Source: Rhizophagus sp. LPA8_4_AMF | Lineage: Eukaryota > Glomeromycota > Glomeromycetes > Glomerales > Glomeraceae | Assembly: GCA_021464525.1 (NCBI GenBank) | Contig: JADRCO010001243.1 | Location: 1-21,001 of the forward strand | Length of the DNA stretch: 21,001 nt | Reading direction: 5' to 3' | Part shown: positions 8,417 to 17,333 of the stretch, piece after piece | How the letters are laid out: the number at the start of each line of letters is the position of its first letter | Position numbering within the stretch: position 1 is the first letter of the stretch | Program-made: the position numbers and the translations under genes | The notes under the pieces: model-generated | What the model was told of the DNA's origin: nothing | The model's database searches: none | What the model saw: only the letters and a program-made list of their open reading frames with translations

Positions 8417-8720
8417 GGGAAAAAGATAAAGAGCTATGAGGCGTAATTAGTATTGTCGTCTGATGCCAAGAGTTCCATGAAAGTACATGCAAACGGAATC
8501 CTCATACCTTTTCACATGGAGATCTACCGGAAAGACATATAGTTGGTCTTACGCCTGGCGATCTCGAAATTGCGAAGTCCTCAGCCTTTCATAACATATG
8601 CTTTTGTCGGTACTATTTGCTTTTAGGGTAAGTCCTGTACCGCAACTAGACAATTTTTCTTCCTCCAGTTTGGGAAAAAAGAAGAATAGGAAGTTAATAT
8701 AATTTCTTTTCGCCTGATAT
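8417..8720 (-). pseudogene. Possible upstream exons of the decayed gene at 7973-8391
   Basis: On the minus strand, L-E-E-E-K-L-S-S-C-G-T-G-L-T-L (about 8680-8636) continues to I-C-Y-E-R-L, then, in a shifted frame, D-F-A-I-S-R-S-P-G-V-R-P-T-I-C-L-S-G ending at a GTATGA donor near 8507. These peptides look like ordinary coding sequence and lie directly upstream of the acceptor at about 8416. The phases do not join without a further 1-nt change, so this is suggestive only. Confidence 0.3.
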
Positions 8721-8783
8721 GTGAGAAAATCCCCTGTCGCACAGACCTGCTCGTGTGATCATTTATTTATTTTGTCGCACAAA

Positions 8784-9160
8784 TTATGGTTCAGCAATTC
8801 TTCCGAGCTGGCGATCATTTCTCCGGACTAGCAATCCTCTTGATCGTTGATCTGCGGGGGTGATAGAGGTTTCTTTCCCATAATAAGTATTTTGATCCTT
8901 CTGAAGCTCTATGAGCGAAGAAGAGGAAATATCAAACATTTTACTCACATCGCTTTTAAACAATTTTACCATGTTTTCTAGCGCCTCTAAATTTCTCAAA
9001 TGCTTTGATTGCTTCCCCCGGCTCGCTAGGTAAATTATTGGATGGGGAAGCATAGCTTCGAGTCTTTGACTCCTCTTTTTTACTTGATCCCTCTGGGATC
9101 TTTTCGGCTTGGCGCTCGCTTTCCATTTCTACCTTGTGCTGCAGAAATTAGTCTAATAAT
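8784..9160 (-). pseudogene. Broken coding fragment, charged, C-terminal part
   Basis: Reading leftward, a frame with V-E-M-E-S-E-R-Q-A-E-K-I-P-E-G starts about 9150 and runs to F-E-K-F near 9000. It then shifts by one base into A-L-E-N-M-V-K-L-F-K-S-D-V-S-K-M-F-D and onward to D-R-Q-L-G-R-I-A-E-P and a stop at 8784. It lies just downstream of the retropepsin-like gene on the same strand and may belong to the same element. No catalytic motif seen. Confidence 0.4.
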
Positions 9161-9281
9161 AGAGATAAAAAAAATATGAAATAATTAGTTGATTGTGCTC
9201 CGGACTAGTTTGATCATACTGCTCGGGCTGGATTCCTTCTAGGTTTCGCCTTCTTTTTTGGGCCGATAGACGCTTCGCATG

Positions 9282-9914
9282 TCACAAATCATAATCCGAA
9301 TCGGATGAATCTGTTAGTTCTTTGCCTGGCTCTATACCAGTTTGCTCTTCTACATAATTTCCTATCCAGTCTACAGTTCTTTCTAGCTTTTTAACCTTCT
9401 TTTTAATCTCGGATAAACTGGACTCGGAATCTGAATCTCTTTCAGAATTGAAACCATATATGACCTTGATTCTGCTTGGATACTGGCAGAATGGTACAAA
9501 ATCGCGGTAGATTCTTATTCCTCCTTTATTAAAGTCTATCATTGCTTCACGCAACCATAGCCATGGTATTCCTAATATGAGATCTGCACATGGCTTTTTA
9601 ATAACTTCAAAATCATTAAAAGCATCGTCACTACCACCTACCAGTCTATCTTTTCCTTTATATCGGAAAGATATATATAAGCAATCTAAAGTACCTAATG
9701 AATTTTTCACCTTTTTATTTTTATAAAGATTACCATATTTTTCTCCAAGCTTATCGGCTAAGCTTCTGCTAATAAAATTTTCAGTAGAAGATGTGTCAAT
9801 CAATGCTCTGACCGTATAGTGCCTATGCCCTGCTTTCATTGCTTTGTAACGCGCTTCCAGATGTCTATCATCATCTCCCTGAAAAGGCCAAACTTTACAT
9901 TCTACGTATGCCAT
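9282..9914 (-). CDS. Retropepsin-like aspartic protease domain protein with D-T-S active site
   Basis: An intact ATG-started ORF of 210 residues. V-R-A-L-I-D-T-S-S-T-E-N-F-I-S at 35-49 matches the active-site loop of retroviral-type proteases, and D-L-I-L-G-I-P-W-L at 111-119 matches the conserved later strand. The catalytic triplet is D40-T-S instead of the usual D-T/S-G, which may weaken or abolish activity. The C-terminal third is a short charged helix (167-185) and an acidic Ser/Asp tail. In frame beyond the TGA stop, a basic coding-like stretch continues for about 40 codons (H-A-K-R-L-S-A-Q-K-R-R-R), so the TGA may itself be a recent change from CGA. It lies 47 bp downstream of the 86-aa ORF with a matching leader. 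It is either the protease piece of a retroelement or a domesticated derivative. Confidence 0.7.
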   Translation of the reverse strand: MAYVECKVWPFQGDDDRHLEARYKAMKAGHRHYTVRALIDTSSTENFISRSLADKLGEKYGNLYKNKKVKNSLGTLDCLYISFRYKGKDRLVGGSDDAFNDFEVIKKPCADLILGIPWLWLREAMIDFNKGGIRIYRDFVPFCQYPSRIKVIYGFNSERDSDSESSLSEIKKKVKKLERTVDWIGNYVEEQTGIEPGKELTDSSDSDYDL

Positions 9915-9961
9915 TTTGAGCGTTATGTTTTATAACTGAATATTTATTGAATAATAAATGA
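9915..9961 (-). promoter_or_regulatory. Short spacer with leader motif shared by two ORFs
   Basis: The 47 bases before the retropepsin-like ATG contain CAATAAATATTCAGTTATA. The same string with one change (T for C), CAATAAATATTTAGTTATA, stands just before the ATG of the 86-aa ORF (about 10225-10245). It holds an AATAAA and a TATA-like word, so it may be a promoter, a poly(A) signal for the upstream ORF, or the trace of a duplication. Confidence 0.5.
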
Positions 9962-10222
9962 TTAATTATCACTGGATTGTATTTCTTTTTCCGAATGATT
10001 ATGAGAAATAAGGGACATTTCGTCTATATCACTTCTTAACATTTTTTTGAAATCTTCGGGTGCCATAGTATTATATAGATGATAGATTTCTCGGGAAATA
10101 GTTTTAAGATTTTGATGTATTTTAGTTACAACACGTTCCAGCGCTATAATAGACTCTTTGATATTCACAATAGTGTATATCTTTTCTTTTTCTAAATCTG
10201 TGTAATAATTTTTAGAAGACAT
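9962..10222 (-). CDS. Small helical ORF, 86 residues, upstream of the retropepsin-like gene
   Basis: ATG at 10222, uninterrupted to a TAA at 9962. The product is predicted helical: D-L-E-K-E-K-I-Y-T-I-V-N-I-K-E-S at 9-24, then a Q-N-L-K-T-I-S-R-E-I helix, and an acidic, His/Ser-rich tail. No motif or family is recognised. Position and shared leader suggest that it belongs with the retropepsin-like ORF, perhaps as a short Gag-like or accessory protein. Confidence 0.5.
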   Translation of the reverse strand: MSSKNYYTDLEKEKIYTIVNIKESIIALERVVTKIHQNLKTISREIYHLYNTMAPEDFKKMLRSDIDEMSLISHNHSEKEIQSSDN

Positions 10223-10442
10223 TTTCTATAACTAAATATTTATTGTGCCATAAAAAAATATAATAAAATAATAACGCAACTGCTAAATGGGAGTCTCATG
10301 AGAGACCATCAGCCAACTTGTATAATTGCATCGTTCACTATCTGATCACTGGTGCCAAACCTTCCTATCCTCGCAAGGGTCCTATTGGTTTTTGATGAGA
10401 AGAAATTACCATACGATATCCGTGTGAGATATTTACTTGAAC
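10223..10442 (-). other. Possible tail of the helicase gene beyond a stop
   Basis: In the HNH frame of the neighbouring helicase remnant, one TAG at about 10474 is followed by an open coding-like run (M-L-S-P-S-R-S-L-G-S-S-K-Y-L-T-R-I) that ends at a TGA at 10311-10309. It could be the true helicase C-terminus after a C-to-T stop, but there is no domain to confirm it. The first 25 bases or so are the shared leader motif. Confidence 0.3.
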
Positions 10443-12012
10443 CTAATGATCTTGAAGGAGAAAGCATGAACTAGACTCTGTGATTTCGGTTGCAAAGAAG
10501 ACAAGTGAGGCGTACATTCTCTTTGATATGCCCAAACTATTGTGGATTCGATCTACTGTCCACTGGGATACATCTCCTGGCCGATCCCATTCAAATTTCA
10601 TTTCTATGAGACATAATGCGCATCTGTCTTCTTGAATACGTTTTAATATGAGGATATAATCAACTGTTAGATTGAATTCACGGCCTTTTTCCTTATCCTG
10701 ACCCATATACCCGATAAGTTTTTTCTGAATAGATGGTCTCAATTCGTGCTCTAGCCGTCTTTTCTTTTTTGCTTCCTCAATCACTTGGGCAATTTTAGGA
10801 AGTAATGGAGGCGCTTCAACCCGAATGAGTTGGCTTAAATATTCCACACGACCAACTGCTAAATATATTAGGTTATCCCAGGCTAGGTTTTCATCGATGA
10901 CCCAAACACGCTGTGGAGCCTTGAGGGTCATTCCTTGACTAGTATGAATAGTCATAGCATATCCAAGTTCCCAATCTATGTCTTTTTTATCCGCCAACAT
11001 ATCGTTTAAGAATTTGCCAGGGAGTGTATTTAAGGGCAAGTTTACTATATCATTTTTCACTAACTCTTTCTTTTCGGATGAGCCGGGGATCGGAACAAGA
11101 CAATTTTGTTTGCGTCCATCTCTTGGCCTATAGATTAATGGGATCAGTACATTGGGATATTTTTCTTGATGAAGCTCTAAGCATTTTTGGGAAGCAATTC
11201 TTCGGGAAAGTAGATGTGCTGATAAGATACGATCTGATGGCTTCCATTCAGCTTCAAGATATTCCCATTTTTCTGTAACTGGAAGTGCTTCACGAAATAG
11301 GTCTGACTGCACTCTATTATTTTGCTGTTGCATTTGTTTCTTAAGCTCTTGTAATCTAGGGCATTTGGCCCGATAATCAGTCAAGACTTCCTCATAGTAA
11401 TCAGCTCGCTCTTTTAACCAGTTATGAGGCATTTTTCCGAAGAATGGTGGAGGCTGAGTGTCATTCCCGCAACAGATTATCTGACATTTTTGCTCTAGTA
11501 AGTAGTCGATAAACTTCTCTAGAATATGTCTAGGCACTGTACATACTACATCCCAGATGACAACTCGCGGGAATTTCTTTTCTCCCATACGTTCAGGAGT
11601 CCACTCTCCTACACCATTCCACCTAAAGAAGCTATGCCAGATTTGAGCTTTTACCTTACGGTCATTTAAGAAGTCTTTAGCCAGCACATTCGTATAAGTA
11701 AAGACTACCATATTTATATCTTTAAAGATTTGATTGCGCGTGTTGTCTTCCTAGAACCACCGCCTCTATTGAGATATGAAACTCGGGACCTTGTAATAGG
11801 ATCACAAATTGATGGAGCAGTACTTTCGGTAATATTTTTTTTGATTCCCAATGCCTAGTTTTTGGCCAGTATACAACGTTTGGATCTGGGCCATGAATTT
11901 TCTCTCCTTTATCACGCCATTGGCCAGGCTGAATTTCTCGAATCTTTTCCTCTTTTAGTGGCTCAGACTCTTTGGTAACAACTCTACTAGCGTAGGGATG
12001 AGGATTGAAGAT
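10443..12012 (-). pseudogene. Decayed SF1-type helicase with HNH-like C-terminus
   Basis: The long open part (11711-10443, 422 residues) has superfamily-1 helicase motifs: V-V-I-W-D (motif II), C-G-N-D-T-Q-P-P-P-F (motif III-like), T-I-H-T-S-Q-G-M-T-L (motif V-like) and L-A-V-G-R-V-E-Y-L-S-Q-L (motif VI-like). Upstream, in other frames, lie G-G-G-S-R-K-T-T-R-A (Walker A, 11765-11745) and a further 70 or so residues back to 12012. The C-terminus has R-C-A-L-C and W-T-V-D-R-I, followed after a 1-nt loss in the GGG run at 10531-10533 by G-H-I-K-E-N-V-R-L-T-C-L-L-C-N-R, an HNH/endonuclease-VII-like zinc module. Lesions: shifts near 11731 and 11835-11842, Arg in Walker A where Gly is expected, and Val after the motif-II Asp where Glu is expected. 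Such helicase-nuclease proteins are usual in replicating mobile elements; the exact element is not identified. Confidence 0.65.
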
Positions 12013-13284
12013 CTACACACATATATTGGTTCAAACTGTACTGTGGTACCGTTCACTTGTATTATACTAGACTTTGATAACTTCTCTTCATTAATAAATA
12101 AATAAAATAAAATAAAAATTTTATTAGTGTCTACGAATTTAAAGTTAATTTAAAGTTAATTTAATCGTAATATACTGGAAATGTAATTATAATTTGCATA
12201 TAAAATTAATATTAATTACTTGAAATTTAATGATAATTTATAATGAAATTTAATTATGTAAATTTATAAACTAAGTTTCCACACAATATTTATCTTGTAT
12301 ATTTCGTCATTTCCAACTGTGGATTAAATTTAACTGAAATTTCATAACCACACCTTAAGCTTGCTAAAAATGAATAAGTGTGTTAGCAATTTCCAGGTTG
12401 TAAACTCCGTGCACATCACATCACTTCGACCAGTGATTCTTTAAATATGAACATCGAAATGATCAAAAACAAACAATTTTTTTTACTCCCGTTTGATATA
12501 CCAATGCCAATACACTGCACGTTTATTATTTGGGTTCTGTGTTTTTTTAATCAATAAGAGCCCGGATACATGTAGTTTTTATGCGCAGCAATTCATTTAT
12601 TATTAGATGGTACCAAGATGGTTACGAATATTACGGCATACGAATTTGTTTACATGTGCAGAATTCTCGAATGTATAAATATTGTACGCCATTATCTTTA
12701 TTATATAATAAATTTCATTCTCATGCAAATGTCTTTAATTATTTAACTTTCGTGGTAGGACAATATAACTTGTGTATTATATTCGCATACTTTCGAAAAA
12801 AAGAACTGAGAATTTAGTACAACTATTTTTTTTTATTATTATTTGAATCAAATTTTAATGTCAAAATTGGCAGTTGATTCTGGTCAAAGTTTAACGGGTA
12901 GTTAACAAAATAGATTAGATAGATTATCATTTGAATTACCTAATGATCTAATCAATTTTTGAAATTGATTTGCTATTGTAGTGACAAAATTATCCGTTAT
13001 TAAAACGATCATTTTAGTAATTTGAATCTTACAAAATTAGCAAGATATACATTACTCGTCCTATCTGTTATATCTAATTTGTAACCGGTTAAACATGAGT
13101 TAATCCATTCTTATCGTAATATGATTGGTTAACTATATTATCTCGTAAAAACACGTTTTGAACGAAATGAATTTATGAATTTATGTTTCTCTATAAAATA
13201 TTTTATAATTAAACATATTTGCAAGCAATATTTTTTACGGTTAGCTTCAAAAAAAAACTCGTTATAATTACTACTGTTTTTTTT
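12013..13284. other. AT-rich region without a supported gene
   Basis: About 1.27 kb of AT-rich sequence. It contains short direct repeats (AAAGTTAATTT twice at 12140-12162) and runs of imperfect GAAATTTAAT words (12180-12350). A plus-strand ORF of 78 residues (12581-12817) has a composition typical of random AT-rich translation and no motif. No promoter pair or structured RNA was evident. Confidence 0.45.
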
Positions 13285-13302
13285 AAAAAAACAATAATAA
13301 AT
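13285..13302. repeat. Target-site duplication, left copy (18 bp)
   Basis: AAAAAAACAATAATAAAT here is identical to positions 14808-14825. It sits directly against the T20 tract, which is the poly(A) tail of the minus-strand insertion, as expected for target-primed reverse transcription. Confidence 0.8.
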
Positions 13303-13321
13303 TTTTTTTTTTTTTTTTTTT
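13302..13321 (-). other. Poly(A) tail of a retrotransposed copy, with AATAAA 23 bases before it
   Basis: T20 on the plus strand is A20 on the minus strand. AATAAA on the minus strand lies at 13349-13344, the normal spacing to a cleavage site. This marks the 3' end of a reverse-transcribed, polyadenylated RNA. Confidence 0.8.
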
Positions 13322-14807
13322 ACAGTATTCCAAGGACAAAAAATTTATTAAGAATGTTAAGTCAAGCATTATACATATTTAAAAATCTAAGTAAGCGCTA
13401 ACTAACCTAAACTAGCTAAACTAAACCAAATTGAAACAATTTAAGTAAAGTTCTGCCAACTGCTAAGTTGAATAAAATAAAAATAATAAATTAAATGAAA
13501 AATAAAATCACCCTACAAGGGCGAACAAAAGAAAACTATACCTAAAAAAAATAAAAGGAGTAAAAAGTTACATACAAGAGGTGGTTAATTCTTGGAACTT
13601 ATGCTTTACCCACTAATTCTAAAACCTAAACTAAACTAGTTTACGTAAAGTCTCTAAAATTTCCGCTAAGATCTTTGATCGTGAAGCTTTACGGGACTTA
13701 TCCTTCTTTTTATCTGTCTTCTTGGACTTCTGGGAATTGTCTCTTGTGGTTTCTTCTTGGAATTCTTAGAATTCTGTTGATTCTGTTGTTGATTTCGGGA
13801 AATTCGTTTAGCCTTTTGTAAAGACTTCATTTGTTGCTTCAGAGGATCGTGACGTTTCCATGTCAATTTCTGACTTTCCCAAACAAATTGATTATCTAAT
13901 GCATTACGCATATCTTCCCACTTTTCAAAATAACCAATTTTACGATCACCTCGAGCTGTTTGAATAATTTTAAAACTTTTCAACCCTTTTACCCCAGTAA
14001 GAGTTGAGTGTGGGCGACTTTCTTCCCATAAGGTTGCCATCGACATTGAATCTGGAATTTTATGAAGTGTGGCTTGGAATTTCTCACGTTGTTCTCTTTC
14101 TTTGAGATTCCACCTTGCAGGAAAACCATCGTACCGGTATCCCCCTAGATCCGTAGTCCACTTAGGATTTTGATTAGCTTCGAATTGGGGAAACTGGAAA
14201 GAATTCAATTCTATTTTAATTCGTACTGTTTGGTACTTTTTTTGCCGTTTAGAGTTAATAGAAATGGTCTTTCCCCAGAGAGTTAAACCTTGTAGTATTT
14301 TCTCTGGTGTCCAAGATACTGGGATATCATATATCACAATGTCTCTAACTTTTACGTATCTGTAGGTGTATGACCTGTAAGCACTTTAAGAATTTCATTT
14401 TTTTTCGACTTATATCCTTTTTATTCGAACACTTGAATCATTATTAACCGGTTGCTGCAATTGGTTATTTGTGTATCCGGTCTGTCATTAACAATTTCCA
14501 TCGGCTGCTGATAATTACTACTTGTACCAGATTAAAATTGTATCATCTAGTGGATTTCTGATTGGTTCTTCAAGTGCATCATCGGAATCAATAATTTCCT
14601 TATCTAATTTAGTCTTCTTTTTGTTGTTCTTTTTTCTACTTTTTATGGCTTCTTGTGTTTCCACATAATTGTCTGCATCTTGTGTCAATATAGAAGGTAT
14701 TTGGGGGTCAAAAGCTTCTAAAGCTGAGTGTGCAGAAACATGGATAAAGAAAGCGTAAATTTGAGAAGTAACTTGTTGTTGAAGAGCTGTTTCTCGGAAA
14801 CTAACAA
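13303..14807 (-). mobile_element. ORF1-only LINE-type retrocopy with tail and 18-bp duplication
   Basis: The unit runs leftward from about 14807 to the A20 tail and is bounded by identical 18-bp repeats. It carries a single degraded ORF1-like gene, a 3' untranslated region of about 315 bp (13636-13322), an AATAAA and the tail. No reverse transcriptase lies between ORF1 and the tail. It is therefore either a non-autonomous half-LINE, comparable in principle to mammalian HAL1 elements, or the retrocopy of an ORF1-only transcript. It inserted about 100 bp upstream of the TATA box of the small gene at 15083-15380. Confidence 0.75.
13637..14800 (-). pseudogene. LINE ORF1-like (Gag/RNA-binding-like) protein, decayed
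   Basis: The best block (about 14370-13666) has the segment I-P-V-S-W-T-P-E-K-I-L-Q, then W-G-K-T-I-S-I-N and Y-Q-T-V-R-I-K-I-E-L, compatible with an RRM-like fold, then G-Y-F-E-K-W-E-D-M-R and a very basic Gln/Lys tail. The natural C-terminus, R-S-K-I-L-A-E-I-L-E-T-L-R-K-L-V, is in another frame stopping near 13637, so a shift lies near 13735. The N-terminal part (about 14800-14518: T-A-L-Q-Q-Q-V-T-S-Q, then a Lys/Asn-rich stretch) stops at 14518 and reconnects through further shifts. ORF1 proteins of LINE elements bind element RNA. Assignment to ORF1 is from overall pattern, not from a diagnostic catalytic motif. Confidence 0.55.
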
Positions 14808-14825
14808 AAAAAAACAATAATAAAT
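14808..14825. repeat. Target-site duplication, right copy (18 bp)
   Basis: Identical to 13285-13302. It marks the 5' end of the minus-strand retrocopy, so the frame that reads through to an ATG at about 14910 lies partly outside the element and is accidental. Confidence 0.8.
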
Positions 14826-14924
14826 AATACGTTAAAAAAATTGTATGAAAATTTTGGTTGTACACGCAAAAATTATGATACGATACTTTTTTTCGCTGAG
14901 TAATCATCATCTTTTTTTTTTTCT

Positions 14925-14932
14925 TATATAAA
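14925..14932 (+). promoter_or_regulatory. TATA box of the small lysine-rich gene
   Basis: TATATAAA follows a T12 tract (14911-14922) and stands about 150 bases upstream of the ATG at 15083. The intervening leader is AT-rich without upstream ATG codons that I could see. Confidence 0.5.
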
Positions 14933-15082
14933 CAGCCATAAATTTCCTTACCATTTCAACAACAAATTAAAATAATAATTTATTTCGGTAATTAAAAAAG
15001 AATTTAATTATTATAATAAATTAAATATTTTTTATTATCATTAAAAATTTTTTCTCCAAACCCTTTTTTTTTTAAAGAAAAA

Positions 15083-15380
15083 ATGAGTGACATCAACAAT
15101 CCTAAAAATAAAGCTTATCTTAATAGTGCCTTAAAGAAGCTTTCTGGCAAGCCTGAAGATCAAAGAGTAAAAGAATTTCATAAAAGAATTGATAAAGCTA
15201 ATAAACAACTTGCATCTAATGGCCCTGCAAAACCAAAAAAAGTAAGTGCATATCATAAATGGGGTTTTTTTTGTGTTTTTTATAATGTTAATTATTTTAT
15301 TTTATAAAAAGCCTAAGAAAAGGACTCGAGCTGATGACACTGGAGGAAATAGTACATCTAAAAAAAAAAATAATTCTTGA
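15083..15380 (+). CDS. Small lysine-rich protein, 75 residues, one intron
   Basis: ATG at 15083. Exon 1 (15083-15241, 53 codons) is followed by an intron at 15242-15311 (70 bp, GTAAGT donor, AAAAG acceptor) and exon 2 (15312-15380, 22 codons plus TGA). Both exons are phase 0 at the junction. Exon 1 is predicted helical with K-K-L-S-G-K-P-E-D-Q-R and K-R-I-D-K-A-N-K-Q-L. Across the junction the protein has P-K-K-P-K-K-R-T-R, a good monopartite nuclear localisation signal, and a Lys/Asn/Ser tail. The retained-intron reading would add 21 hydrophobic residues, an artefact. It is probably a small nuclear basic protein. I do not recognise a family. It is the best preserved ordinary gene in its neighbourhood, with its own TATA box and AATAAA sites near 15510. 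Confidence 0.7.
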
Positions 15381-16197
15381 TCTTTATCTACGTATTTGAG
15401 AAGTAAAAGTTAATTAACTGGATAAAAATTTTTGATTGTTATTTTTTTATTAAATTATCAAAATATGAAACACCTTATTATTATGTTTTTATCATGTATA
15501 AATTAAATTATAAATAAATAAATAAGAATACATTTAACTTTAAAATGTTTGTTCCTTTTAAAAATAGATGTTATTATAACTATATAGTACGATTGTTAAT
15601 AACCCTAAATTATTCGATGAAATTGAAGCATGCTAATGTTCTTTTATTTATTTTATTTATCAATTGAAACGACTTTGAAATTACGGTGAGTACCAGGACA
15701 ATCGTTATAACTTATCATGTGTATTGTACATATTTTTCTTTGCTTTTTTTAAATAACAAAGAAAAGAAATAAAATCATATAAGGACTTACAATTTCTCAT
15801 ACTGTTAACAGTACGTTGTGTTAAAAAATATATTAATTGATTGGAAAAAAATCCATTTACTGTATTTCGTTTAGTAAGTATAATGAATCGTTAATTTAGG
15901 ATGATCATCGCATTTGGTATTAACGTGTTAATTTTTAAATTACTAAGTAATTCATATAAGACGCGGAGACGAACATTTAAAAAATTTTATTTGATTTGTT
16001 AAGCCATAATTTGACAATGCTTTCATAAAATTCATAATACCTGTTATATAATACCCCTTTTTCATGCAATAACTTTGAAATCTATTGGTAAAAATTCGAA
16101 GTATACATGCTTATATTCAGCTTAAAAAGTTCCTATATTGTATTAATAAATAAATGATATTAATTAAAACTATGCAAATTTAATTAGAAAAAAGCTT
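15381..16197. other. AT-rich intergenic with 3' end signals
   Basis: No gene seen. AATAAATAAATAA at about 15512-15524 is the likely poly(A) signal zone of the small gene. The rest is AT-rich without a supported repeat or promoter. Confidence 0.4.
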
Positions 16198-16908
16198 TAA
16201 ATAATAACTTATCTCTTGCACTCCTCCCTTAATTCCGTGATAATCTTTATTATTAATCACCTCATGCGAACAAATCTTAATATTATTATAATCTAACGCG
16301 TTCCCAATATAACTATGCTTTATTCTATTAAGTGCTATACCACTATCTCCTGGACAACTAGCGATCCAATTGTAAATAACTTTTTTAATTGATCGTTTCC
16401 ATTTGTTTGGTACAATAAATTTTTACTCAACATTTCTAACTGTAGATCATATATTTTTTAACCCATATATATCTTTATCGTAAATTATGAATTAGGTGGA
16501 GATATTGGTAAATTGCAACTATGCGTTAATAAATTATTTATTTTGGACATAAGTAGTTCACACTCGAATGTTTTTAAGACAACCCCGTATAATTGATATT
16601 CAATAATGATTACTATATACATACCGCTATAATTTGATTAATATACATGCTTTGCCTGATAATTTTCTTGGAATTATTAAAATATACTTTTTTCTTGTTG
16701 TCATGTCTAAATAAAAACCTAAATATCTGCTGTTACCATCCACATTATTCATATCTTCTTTACTGTTGATTTTTAGTAGCTCATATTTCTTGATGTTGGC
16801 TTGAATATCATTTATTCCAAAAAAATCGTGACAAACATTAATTAATTCCTCAATACCTTCTTTGCTATATGATATTAAAGTCGTGTCATCCAAGAACTTA
16901 CACGCAAA
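16198..16908 (-). pseudogene. LINE reverse transcriptase remnant (palm C motif to C-terminal region)
   Basis: Leftward from 16908, F-L-D-D-T-T-L-I-S is the RT catalytic motif C (usual form F-A-D-D or Y-M-D-D). It is followed at normal spacing by I-Q-A-N-I-K-K-Y-E-L-L and R-Y-L-G-F-Y-L-D. In shifted frames the remnant continues with I-E-Y-Q-L-Y-G-V-V-L-K-T-F-E-C-E-L (about 16600-16555), N-N-L-L-T-H, and W-K-R-S-I-K-K-V-I-Y-N-W-I-A-S-C-P-G-D-S-G-I-A down to about 16198. The N-terminal RT motifs and the endonuclease are missing upstream, so this is a truncated and shifted copy. It is separate from the ORF1-only element at 13303-14807, which has its own boundaries. Confidence 0.65.
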
Positions 16909-17333
16909 GAAGTAGTGAAGTTAGAAGCAGGCGACTGCTAATAACGTTGAGGATATTAAAATATTTGATGACGACTTCTTTTCAGACGGAATCTCAGTAC
17001 AGGCATAATCTGGTCGAAAATCTGCGCAATATCTTAGAATGTATTCGTTTTTTATGTATCAGTTGCTGTTATGATTAAATAAAGTACCATTTCTAACGCA
17101 GTGTCCTGCTTTCATCATGTTCTTTAATCACGTGCGAAATCATACCGCAGTAAACATCACCATATGTAAAGTGACCGCAGTAATGCGTCATATGTAAAAT
17201 CCCCAGTTACACAGAATACAGTCCCTGCCAAAACGGCTAAGCGTAGTCGGCCAAAATTTAAACAGTGTTGCTTGCGTCACCTACGGTGATTTTTTGGATC
17301 ACTTGCCTGAAATACACAGTAAATGATGTTCAC
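16909..17333. other. Intergenic, possible 3' exon fragment and a 30-bp tandem repeat
   Basis: On the plus strand, a short frame beginning near 16929 (A-T-A-N-N-V-E-D-I-K-I-F-D-D-D-F-F-S-D-G) stops at about 17008 and could be the end of an old exon, with AATAAA at about 17079. This is weak. The rest shows no gene. Confidence 0.3.
17144..17203. repeat. 30-bp tandem repeat, two copies
   Basis: ACCGCAGTAA starts at 17144 and 17174, and each is followed by a CATATGTAAA block. The copies differ by several substitutions. Confidence 0.65.

Noticed and set aside
12581..12817. Plus-strand ATG-started ORF of 78 residues
   Set aside because: AT-rich composition, no domain, no promoter or conserved partner; treated as chance.
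13219..13401. Plus-strand ORF of 60 residues with poly-Phe
   Set aside because: It reads through the T20 tract, which is the poly(A) tail of the minus-strand retrocopy.
14518..14910. The ATG at about 14910 as the start of the ORF1-like gene
   Set aside because: That ATG lies outside the 18-bp target-site duplication at 14808-14825, so it is host flank, not part of the element.
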